Source: an uncultured bacterium (GTDB lineage Bacteria > Cyanobacteriota > Vampirovibrionia > Gastranaerophilales > Gastranaerophilaceae). From it: a DNA stretch of 50,177 bases. Both the position numbers and the translations under genes were made by a program. The stretch covers positions 1 through 50,177 of the forward strand of contig CAJMPQ010000013.1 of NCBI GenBank assembly GCA_905215335.1, in the 5' to 3' direction. This document shows positions 41,241-48,925 of this stretch, in pieces. The notes under the pieces are model-generated. The model saw nothing but the letters and a program-made list of their open reading frames with translations. It was not told where the DNA came from and did not search any database. Numbering within the stretch: position 1 is the first letter of the stretch; each line of letters begins with the position of its first letter.

Positions 41241-43226
41241 TTTATCTCTATCAATCCTTAAAACCTCATATATATTCATTTTCTTAGCCTTACCACGAAT
41301 TTGAACTTCGCTGATCTTTATTACATCTGCAATATCTGCAATCGCAGCATAGGTAGAACTACTAACCAACAAGTTAGTTTTATAAACCTTATTGTAACTT
41401 TCAATTCTACTTGCCAAATTTACAGTATCTCCAATAACAGTATATTCCATACGAGTTTCTGTACCAATATTACCAATAAAGACTTCACCCGTGTTAATAC
41501 CTACACCTATTTCTATTTTTGGTTTACCTTCAAATAACCATTTTTCACGAAGATACTCAACTTTTTTCAACATTTCATAGGCACATTTAACAGCATTTTG
41601 AGCATGATTGATATCTTGTATAGGTTCTCCAAATATTGCCATAACAGCATCACCAATAAACTTATTAATAACGCCATTATACTTAGTAATAATAGGTTCC
41701 ATTTCTGCAAAATACTCATTCAAGATCATAGAAACTTCTTCTGCAGACATTTTTTCACTCAAACTCGTAAAACCTCTTATATCAGAGAACAAAACTGTCA
41801 CTACTGCTCTCTTTCCTCCAAGCTTCAAGTCATCAATATTACGAACAACATTTTTCATAACGTCTTGAGATAAATATTTTCCCATTGCCTGCTTAATTTT
41901 TTCCTTATTTCTATTTTCTGAAATAAACTTAAAGGAATATGCAAAAGCAACAGTTACAAACTGACTGACTAAAGGTACAGCATAACTCATAATATAACCA
42001 TGACTAGCTGATATAAATACAAACAACAAATATAAAATATCTATTGCTATAATTGATAAAATCCCTTTTATAAATTTACATCTCAAGACAATGATGAAAG
42101 CCAACAATGATAATATTAAGAATGATAAAAAGCCAACACCAATTCCTGCAAAGGCAAGAAAATGTCTATTCAATAAATTATCTAAAGCTGAAGCCTGAAT
42201 ATCAACTCCCGGATGTCTATCTGCCATTGGAGACTTAAGTACATCGGCAGTAGGCCCAGAAATATTAGCACCTATTATTACAGATTTGTCTTTAAAAAAT
42301 GCAGGATCTATATATTTTCCATTCCGCAAATTATATAATTCAGGGTTAGTTTTAGGTGTAATACCCGCCTCAAGCGCTCTATAAGTATCAACAATTCTAG
42401 AAGCAGAAACATTTTGATGAGAATAATCTGTAACGATATCCCCTTTTTCATAGTTAGGGTAATACCTTAAGTATGTCTTAATCAGTCCGTTATAGTTATA
42501 AATATAAGGTATTTTCAAACCCGTTTTTGGCACAATAATATGATTACTATCCAAAATAACATCATTCGTAGAATTTGATAGCAAATACATTTTTAAAGGT
42601 AAAGATGGGAAATATGAATCACCTATTTTCAACATACTTACAGTTGAAAACATATACCCAGAACCATTTGCTCCTTCTAGCATTAACGAACCAAAATTAT
42701 TTACTGAATCATACAATAATTGAGGTGGGTTAACAAAAGAATTATAATGAGTCGGCAAATTTCCTAATTTTGTAGATAGATTTAAGGAATGATTTTTATT
42801 AAAACCATCTAAAAACTCATTATCAGCTGGATTATCTCTAGTTTCAGGAACAAATCCATAGACAAAATTATCCATCTTGGAAATTTGCTTTGCAAATCTA
42901 ATATCTTCTTGTTTTGAACTATCAAAAGAAGAAACAATCATGTCAAAACCAACAACCTTAGGCTTTGCATAAGAATAAAAATAATCTAAGATTTCTGTAT
43001 ACAAATCTCTTGCCCATGGCCATTTATATTCTCTCATTGAGGTTTCATCAACGACAACTTCAACAATATTATTAGAAACAGTTTGATTTGCAGCAAACTT
43101 CGAAATCAAAAAGCTTGTAGCATACTGCTCCACAAACATAATTGTAAATATAAAAAATACAAAAACTAAAAAAAGATATAATAAACAAGAATTAAAATAG
43201 AATAACTTGTTTTTAAATTTTTTCAT
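41238..43226 (-). CDS. CHASE2-domain class III adenylate cyclase
   Basis: 662 residues. An N-terminal membrane helix (about 12-31) leads into an extracytoplasmic CHASE2 sensor (VVEVVVDETSMREYKWPWARD-like opening, FDMIVSSFDSS, and GKYIDPAFFKDKSVIIGANI before the next helix; pieces given separately because the region is long). Several membrane helices follow (about 360-435). The catalytic domain from about residue 465 has metal aspartates in VTVLFSDIRGFTSL and FIGDAVMAIFGEP. The lysine in INKFIGD and EYTVIGDTVNLASRI fit ATP rather than GTP as substrate. CHASE2-cyclases are abundant in cyanobacteria. The signal sensed is unknown. Confidence 0.92.
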   Translation of the reverse strand: MKKFKNKLFYFNSCLLYLFLVFVFFIFTIMFVEQYATSFLISKFAANQTVSNNIVEVVVDETSMREYKWPWARDLYTEILDYFYSYAKPKVVGFDMIVSSFDSSKQEDIRFAKQISKMDNFVYGFVPETRDNPADNEFLDGFNKNHSLNLSTKLGNLPTHYNSFVNPPQLLYDSVNNFGSLMLEGANGSGYMFSTVSMLKIGDSYFPSLPLKMYLLSNSTNDVILDSNHIIVPKTGLKIPYIYNYNGLIKTYLRYYPNYEKGDIVTDYSHQNVSASRIVDTYRALEAGITPKTNPELYNLRNGKYIDPAFFKDKSVIIGANISGPTADVLKSPMADRHPGVDIQASALDNLLNRHFLAFAGIGVGFLSFLILSLLAFIIVLRCKFIKGILSIIAIDILYLLFVFISASHGYIMSYAVPLVSQFVTVAFAYSFKFISENRNKEKIKQAMGKYLSQDVMKNVVRNIDDLKLGGKRAVVTVLFSDIRGFTSLSEKMSAEEVSMILNEYFAEMEPIITKYNGVINKFIGDAVMAIFGEPIQDINHAQNAVKCAYEMLKKVEYLREKWLFEGKPKIEIGVGINTGEVFIGNIGTETRMEYTVIGDTVNLASRIESYNKVYKTNLLVSSSTYAAIADIADVIKISEVQIRGKAKKMNIYEVLRIDRDK

Positions 43227-43255
43227 AACACTCCCTCAGTCAACTTTTTATTTTA

Positions 43256-43264
43256 TGATATAAT
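43256..43264 (+). promoter_or_regulatory. Extended -10 promoter for the aldolase-kinase-csaB operon
   Basis: TGATATAAT is a consensus -10 hexamer (43259-43264) with the TGn extension and no good -35. The leader to the ATG at 43291 would be about 20 nt, containing AAAGGA. Confidence 0.6.
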
Positions 43265-43290
43265 AAATTCGAAAAAAAGGATAGATAAAA

Positions 43291-43890
43291 ATGGATTTAA
43301 TTAAAGAACTTTCAAAAAATAAAGTATTACCAATTATTAGAAGTAAAGATCCGCATGAAGTTGTGAATATTGCAAAAGCACTTATTGATGGCGGATTAAA
43401 CATTATGGAAATAAATGTTGAAACTCCGGCTGTATTTAATGCAATTAAAGCATTGTCTAATGATGCAACCATTTGTGCTGGAGGAATAATTACATCAATA
43501 CAAGCTCAAACAGCCATCGATTCAGGAGCTAAGATTATATCTTCACCTATTTTTCAACACAACTTATTAAAAATTTCAAAAGATAAAAAATTACCCTTTA
43601 TAGCAGGAACTTCAACTGCAAATGAAGCTTATAATGCTTGGAAAGCTAGAATTCCCCTAGTTAAAATATACCCAATTACAGCTATGGGCGGTGTTGAATA
43701 TATTGAAAACCTTTTACGCCCAATGCCATTTTTAAATATTATTCCACAAGGAAATGTTAAATTAGATGAAGTTCAACAATATATCAATGCAGGCGCAGTT
43801 GCAGTAGGTGTTGGAAGAAATTTGACAAATACTGATAACTATAGTGAAATAACAAAAAGAGCAAAAAAATTATTGGAGCAACTTAATTAA
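43291..43890 (+). CDS. eda: KDPG/KHG aldolase family protein
   Basis: Family reaction: cleaves 2-keto-3-deoxy-6-phosphogluconate to pyruvate and glyceraldehyde-3-phosphate through a lysine Schiff base. 199 residues, usual length. LPIIRSKDP (R17), GGLNIMEINVETP (E40), CAGGIIT, AGTSTANEA and LVKIYPI (Schiff-base K125) are in the expected order. One change stands out: the arginine that follows the catalytic glutamate by four residues in E. coli Eda (E45, R49) is E44 here, so the sugar-acid specificity may differ. The sugar kinase follows three bases after the stop, making a keto-deoxy-sugar-acid kinase plus aldolase pair likely. Confidence 0.88.
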   Translation: MDLIKELSKNKVLPIIRSKDPHEVVNIAKALIDGGLNIMEINVETPAVFNAIKALSNDATICAGGIITSIQAQTAIDSGAKIISSPIFQHNLLKISKDKKLPFIAGTSTANEAYNAWKARIPLVKIYPITAMGGVEYIENLLRPMPFLNIIPQGNVKLDEVQQYINAGAVAVGVGRNLTNTDNYSEITKRAKKLLEQLN

Positions 43891-43893
43891 AAC

Positions 43894-44841
43894 ATGAGTG
43901 AAAATAAATTTGATTTAATTACAATTGGTGAAAGTTTAATTGAATTTTCAACAAATCAGAAGTTAAAAGACGCAGAATGTATTCATAAGTATTACGGTGG
44001 AGACTCATTAGTTGTTGCAATAGCAGCAAGAAGATTAAATTCACGAGTTGGGTTTGTAACCTGCTTAGGCAACGACTCATTTAAAGAATTTATGTTGTCA
44101 AATTGGGAACAAGAAGGACTTGATACTCAACATGTAAAAGTTGTAGATGCTCAAAACGGGTTTTACATGGTTTCCAGAACTTCATTACACGACAAAGAAT
44201 TTGAGTACTATCGTAAAAAAATTGCTCCAGCTCAATTATCAATAGAAGATATTGATGAAGAATATATTAAAAGTTCTACAATAATATATGCATCTGGAGT
44301 TACTCAATCTTTATCAATGAAATCAAGAGAAGCTGTAAAAAAAGCCTTCGAAATAGCTAGAGAAAATGGAGTAATTACAGCATACGACCCTAACTATTCA
44401 AGCTTAATAACAACTCCAGAAGATGCTAGAGAATTTTTTGATGAAATAGTACCACTTACCGACATTTTATTCATGAGTTCTAAATATGATACAAAAAGTA
44501 TATTTGATATTGAATCGTTAGAAAATATAATGAAACACCTTACAGATATGGGTATTCAAACAATCGTTATTAAATCAAGTCACGACAAGGGATACTTTGT
44601 AAAATCTCAAGGTAACATGACATTTGTACCATTCTATACAGAAAATGTTGTTGATACGACATCTTCAGGTGATGCTTTTAATGGAGCTTATTTACACGCA
44701 ATTGCAAACGGATATAATCCAATAGAAGCTACAAAAATAGCCTCAATTGATGCTGGTTTACAAGCTCAAGGAATAGGTGCTGTAAAATCTATACCTCATT
44801 ACAATGAAGTTTATAGCATATATAAAACTGAGGAATTTTAA
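43894..44841 (+). CDS. kdgK: PfkB-family sugar kinase, 2-keto-3-deoxygluconate kinase-like
   Basis: 315 residues of the ribokinase/PfkB fold. Start LITIGESLIEFS, sugar-binding YYGGDSLVVAIAARRL (residues 33-48), TAYDPNYSS (163-170) and the active-site DTTSSGDAFNGAYL with catalytic base D260. The usual GAGD before the base reads SSGD here. The adjacent KDPG aldolase supports a KDG kinase: 2-keto-3-deoxygluconate to KDPG, feeding the lower Entner-Doudoroff route or uronate use. No dehydratase for making KDG is nearby. The stop overlaps the csaB start as TAATG. Confidence 0.86.
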   Translation: MSENKFDLITIGESLIEFSTNQKLKDAECIHKYYGGDSLVVAIAARRLNSRVGFVTCLGNDSFKEFMLSNWEQEGLDTQHVKVVDAQNGFYMVSRTSLHDKEFEYYRKKIAPAQLSIEDIDEEYIKSSTIIYASGVTQSLSMKSREAVKKAFEIARENGVITAYDPNYSSLITTPEDAREFFDEIVPLTDILFMSSKYDTKSIFDIESLENIMKHLTDMGIQTIVIKSSHDKGYFVKSQGNMTFVPFYTENVVDTTSSGDAFNGAYLHAIANGYNPIEATKIASIDAGLQAQGIGAVKSIPHYNEVYSIYKTEEF

Positions 44842-45857
44842 TGAAAAAAAGATTTGTTTTATCCGGATATTTTGGATTTAAGAACTTTGGTGATGAAGCC
44901 ATTTTATCAGTTCTAATAAATAAACTTCAGCAAGATAAACACAGAATTACTGTAATATCTTCTGATCCAAAATATACAATACAAAGCTATAAACATATAA
45001 GAAGTGTCTATACATTTAAAATACCTGACATTATTGGAGCAATATCAAAATCAGACATTTTGATATCTGGTGGTGGCAGTTTATTACAAGATGTGACCAG
45101 CCTAAAAAGTCTTATTTACTATTTATTTATAATTTTTATTGCTCTTTTACTAAGAAAGAAAGTAATAATATTCGCTCAAGGTATAGGTCCCATCAACAAT
45201 CCAATAGGACAATTTATAACCAAAAGTATACTTCGTCATTGTGATTATGTAAGTGTAAGGGATGATAAAAGTAAAGCTTTGATGGACAAATGGGGAATAA
45301 AAGCAGATTTACTATGCGACCCTATATTTTCAACAAAAATTAACACGTCTAATAAAGAAGAAATTGTTGCCGTACAACTTAGAAACTTCAGAACAATGAG
45401 CGAAGATTTCATTGATCGACTAGCACAAAAAGTATCTAAAGAATTTCCGGATAAATCAATTGAAATATATTCTTTCCAAGACTCAATAGACTTAGAAGTA
45501 TGCCAAAGATTTCAAAAAGCTATAAAAATGCTTAATTCTGATATTAAAACTACATTATATTCAAATCTTACAAACGAAGAAATAATATCAAAAATTTCAA
45601 GAGCAAAATACATGATTGCAATGAGATTTCATGCAATAATCATTGGTCTTATCGCAAATTCAAAAATTCTTGCAATTAATTATGATATTAAAGTTGAAAA
45701 ACTAGCAAAAGAATTTAATTTACCAATAATTGATTTAAAAAAAGATTTTAAAAATGAATTTGAGATATTAAAATCTGAAAATTTACAAGAGATATCATCA
45801 AAAGTTTCCAATAAAACATTTGATTGGAGTGGATTTGAGCATATAATTAACCAATAA
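44841..45857 (+). CDS. csaB: Polysaccharide pyruvyltransferase, CsaB-like
   Basis: 338 residues. Family role: transfers pyruvate from phosphoenolpyruvate to a sugar of a cell-wall polymer as a ketal, a mark that in some bacteria anchors S-layer proteins. The start FVLSGYFGFKNFGDEAILSVL, the SDILISGGGSLLQDVTS block, VIIFAQGIGPI, SVRDDKSK and AMRFHAIIIGLIA near the C-terminus are the conserved order of the pyruvyltransferase family. One hydrophobic stretch (about 94-105) may be membrane-associated. Translation is coupled to the sugar kinase by a TAATG overlap. No SLH protein is in the window to confirm the S-layer idea. Confidence 0.93.
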   Translation: MKKRFVLSGYFGFKNFGDEAILSVLINKLQQDKHRITVISSDPKYTIQSYKHIRSVYTFKIPDIIGAISKSDILISGGGSLLQDVTSLKSLIYYLFIIFIALLLRKKVIIFAQGIGPINNPIGQFITKSILRHCDYVSVRDDKSKALMDKWGIKADLLCDPIFSTKINTSNKEEIVAVQLRNFRTMSEDFIDRLAQKVSKEFPDKSIEIYSFQDSIDLEVCQRFQKAIKMLNSDIKTTLYSNLTNEEIISKISRAKYMIAMRFHAIIIGLIANSKILAINYDIKVEKLAKEFNLPIIDLKKDFKNEFEILKSENLQEISSKVSNKTFDWSGFEHIINQ

Positions 45858-45984
45858 GGTATTGTAAACTTATGTTACCAAAACATTACCCAAGTGGCTA
45901 ATTTTTCAACTATAAGATGGTTATTTTCAATTTGACCATATTAAAATTTACCTAAGTAGAGATAGTTATTTGGGATAAATTTTA

Positions 45985-47769
45985 ATGGGAAAATTAAAAA
46001 ATGAGATGAACAAAATAGAGTTCATCAAAAACTATAAAAGAATGTGGCCATACATAAAACCGTACTGGTTTAGAGCTTTAATGGCAATACTTATATGTAT
46101 ACCAATAGGATCACTTGATGCTGTAATTGCATTAGCACTAAAGCCATATATGGATATTGTCATGATTGATAAATCAATACAATCTCCATGGTATATTCCT
46201 ATAGGAATTGTCTTATTTACTTGCTTACAAGGTTTTTTAAATTATTTAGCAACATACCTAAACACTTGGGTAGGTGGCAAAATTACAAATGCTTTGAAAA
46301 AGGATTTATATAGAAAATTACTAACATATGAAACTGCATTTTTTGATTCAAGAAAATCAGGTGATATTATCTACAGATTTAACAAAGATGCAGATTTAGC
46401 TTGTAGTGGTCTATTAAATAACCTAAAAACATTTACATCTCGACTATTTTCTTCAATATCTCTAATTGGAGTACTGATTTATAATTCTTGGCAACTTTCA
46501 ATAATTGCAATAGCTATCTTAGGTTGTGCATTTTTACCTCTTGCAAGAATTAGAAATCTAATTAAAGAAGTAATGAACAAATCAGTTACTGCTGGTTCAC
46601 AAATTATTACAATATACAATGAAACATTCAACGGAAATAAAACTATCACTTCTTATAATTTAGAAAAAATCCAAATGCATAAATTCAATAAAGTACTGAA
46701 TAATATATTCAATTTTCAAATAAAAATCACTCAAAGAACCTCTTGGTTATCACCGATGATGCACGTTATTGTATCTATAGGAATTGGTGCAGCTATAGGC
46801 ATTGGAAGTCATTTGATAATAACTAAAACTATCACAAGCGGAAACTTTGTATCTTTTATAACAGCACTCATTATGCTATACACACCAATAAAAAATTTAG
46901 GTAATAATTTAAATGACGTTCAATTTTCATTTATGGCAATAGACAGAATTTTTGAAATGCTGAATAGAAAACCTGCAATAGAAGATTCTCAAAATTCTAT
47001 AGAAATAAACACGCTAGATAATTCTATTGAATTTAAAAATGTATCGTTTAAATATGCACCTAAATTACCTTATGTTCTGAAAAACATCACTTTCAAAGTA
47101 AAAGCTGGAACAACAACAGCATTGGTTGGAAATTCAGGAGGTGGAAAAACTACAATAGTTAATTTACTTCCAAGATTTTACAACATAACAGAAGGAGCAA
47201 TTTTATTTGATAACAAAGACATAAGATCAATTAAACTTTCTTCATTGAGAAAAAATATATCTGTTGTGTTCCAAGATAATTTTCTATTTTCAGGAACAAT
47301 AAAAGAAAATATATTATTAGGCAAAGAAGATGCTACAGAAGAAGAAATAAATCAAGCTGTAAAAATGGCCTTCCTTGATGAATTTGTAGCGACATTAGAT
47401 AAAGGACTTGAAACTCAAATTGGGGAACGAGGCATAAGACTTTCCGGTGGTCAAAAGCAAAGAATTGCAATAGCAAGAGCGTTTTTAAAGAATGCTCCAA
47501 TAGTTGTACTTGATGAAGCCACAAGTGCTCTTGATAATAAAGCAGAAGCCATAGTACAGAAAGCAATAGAAAATCTGATGAAAGATAAAACCGTATTTGT
47601 TATTGCACACAGACTATCAACAATAAAAAATGCTGACAAAATTATTGTTATAAATAAAGGCGAAATTGCAGAAGATGGAACTCATAAAGAATTATTAGAA
47701 ATTCCAAATGGAGCATACAAAACTCTTTATGAGGCTCAATTTAGGAATCAAGAACTTGCAACTGTATAA
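45985..47769 (+). CDS. MsbA-like ABC transporter (lipid/glycolipid exporter), fused membrane and ATPase domains
   Basis: 594 residues. Six membrane helices in residues 25-310 (ABC exporter type I) are followed by the nucleotide-binding domain: Walker A GNSGGGKT (382-389), Q-loop VFQDNFLFSGTI, signature LSGGQKQRIAIARA, Walker B VVLDEATSALD and switch histidine in VIAHRLSTI. This half-transporter works as a homodimer in the inner membrane. MsbA-type proteins flip lipid A core or other lipid-linked glycans. The setting before glycan genes suits that, but the substrate is open. Neither the ATG at 45985 nor that at 46006 has a clear ribosome-binding site; the first is given. The 127 bases before it hold no confident signal beyond a TTGACC at 45932-45937. 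Confidence 0.9.
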   Translation: MGKLKNEMNKIEFIKNYKRMWPYIKPYWFRALMAILICIPIGSLDAVIALALKPYMDIVMIDKSIQSPWYIPIGIVLFTCLQGFLNYLATYLNTWVGGKITNALKKDLYRKLLTYETAFFDSRKSGDIIYRFNKDADLACSGLLNNLKTFTSRLFSSISLIGVLIYNSWQLSIIAIAILGCAFLPLARIRNLIKEVMNKSVTAGSQIITIYNETFNGNKTITSYNLEKIQMHKFNKVLNNIFNFQIKITQRTSWLSPMMHVIVSIGIGAAIGIGSHLIITKTITSGNFVSFITALIMLYTPIKNLGNNLNDVQFSFMAIDRIFEMLNRKPAIEDSQNSIEINTLDNSIEFKNVSFKYAPKLPYVLKNITFKVKAGTTTALVGNSGGGKTTIVNLLPRFYNITEGAILFDNKDIRSIKLSSLRKNISVVFQDNFLFSGTIKENILLGKEDATEEEINQAVKMAFLDEFVATLDKGLETQIGERGIRLSGGQKQRIAIARAFLKNAPIVVLDEATSALDNKAEAIVQKAIENLMKDKTVFVIAHRLSTIKNADKIIVINKGEIAEDGTHKELLEIPNGAYKTLYEAQFRNQELATV

Positions 47770-47791
47770 ATAATTTATAGAGGATATTTAA

Positions 47792-48925
47792 GTGGAAATT
47801 ATCAAAAAGTTAAAACATGGAAATAAAATAACATATAAACTATTTGGAATAACACTCTGTAAAATCACCCGAAATTATGATTACAAAATAAAAAATATAA
47901 CAGGTATTTATAAAAAAATAAAAAAATACAAATCATATAAAGAAACTCGAATTATCAAAATATTTAATATCAATATCTATAAAAGAATAGAAGATCTATA
48001 CGACATAAAATACTCTGTTTTAAAATTTATTAATTGGAAAATAAATAAAGAAGAGCGGTTAAAAAAAGATTTAAAACAAATTATAAAAAGTAAGTACAAC
48101 AAAATATTCATTTTAAAATCCAATCTTGGCGAAGCATATATCTTCTTAAAATATATCATTAACGGACTTTTAATAAAGAATGATATACCACTAATTATTG
48201 CAACCAAAAAGTACCATGAAAATCTCATAAATATGCTTGTTCCAGAAATAGAAAAAATCTACTTACCAAATTTAAAATATGAAACCAGTAATAAAGTAAT
48301 CAAAATTAATAATAAATACATCTATACAGCATTTCCTATGAAATTTTACATAGATACAGAGCATAAAATTCAAAAAGGAACAACACACTATCTTGCAGAA
48401 ATATATAATTATTTTCTAATTTCTAAAGAAAACACACCTGCAAAAAACAGAATTAAAATACAACCGGAAATCCAGAAAAAAATCACTGAATTCCTAAAAG
48501 AGCAAAGAATATACAAATATATTTTCTTAGCAACAGAAGCTACAACTTGTGAAAATATTAAAGATTCATTTTGGGAAAATTTAGCAAAAGAAATTCCAAT
48601 AAAAATAGTTAAAAACAGCTCTGAGCGAAGTATTGAAGAAGCTTACTGCTTAGCTCAAAACGCGCAATTCGTTATTAGCTTACGAAGTGGTTTATCAGAA
48701 ATTCTATCAAATAATAACAACACACAAATTGTTATATACACAAAATTCAAAAAACGATACCGATTTGATGAGATATCAGGAAATAAAATTGCTAAAGGAT
48801 ATTCAATAAAAGAACTAGAGCCAAATAAAACCAACCTCTATGAAATTGAATATAAAGAAGACAATGAAGCTGCGATTATTGATTGGATAAAAGAAATAGT
48901 TAATATGAGGGTAAAAATATCATGA
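47792..48925 (+). CDS. Putative glycosyltransferase-like surface-glycan protein, 377 aa
   Basis: Starts at GTG (47792-47794) with AGAGGA eight bases upstream. The first 55 residues hold two copies of a K-(L/I)-F-(G/N)-I-x-(L/I) motif (YKLFGITLCKITR and IKIFNINIYKRIE), a signature I associate with capsule and LPS-modifying enzymes. The C-terminal half (AQNAQFVISLRSGLSEILSN, then IVIYTKFKKRYRF) resembles the nucleotide-sugar-binding half of GT-B transferases such as family 9. No signal peptide or membrane helix is present. The function is not certain; a glycan transferase is the best guess. The stop overlaps the next gene (ATGA), so the two are coupled. Confidence 0.7.
   Translation: MEIIKKLKHGNKITYKLFGITLCKITRNYDYKIKNITGIYKKIKKYKSYKETRIIKIFNINIYKRIEDLYDIKYSVLKFINWKINKEERLKKDLKQIIKSKYNKIFILKSNLGEAYIFLKYIINGLLIKNDIPLIIATKKYHENLINMLVPEIEKIYLPNLKYETSNKVIKINNKYIYTAFPMKFYIDTEHKIQKGTTHYLAEIYNYFLISKENTPAKNRIKIQPEIQKKITEFLKEQRIYKYIFLATEATTCENIKDSFWENLAKEIPIKIVKNSSERSIEEAYCLAQNAQFVISLRSGLSEILSNNNNTQIVIYTKFKKRYRFDEISGNKIAKGYSIKELEPNKTNLYEIEYKEDNEAAIIDWIKEIVNMRVKIS

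Noticed and set aside
40714..43226. YajQ and the cyclase as a cyclic-di-GMP signalling pair
   Set aside because: The cyclase is a class III adenylate type, not a GGDEF enzyme. The genes converge on a terminator and need not be related.
45858..45984. Riboswitch or small RNA between csaB and the ABC transporter
   Set aside because: The 127 bases show no stable long hairpin, no recognised aptamer and no convincing promoter beyond an isolated TTGACC.
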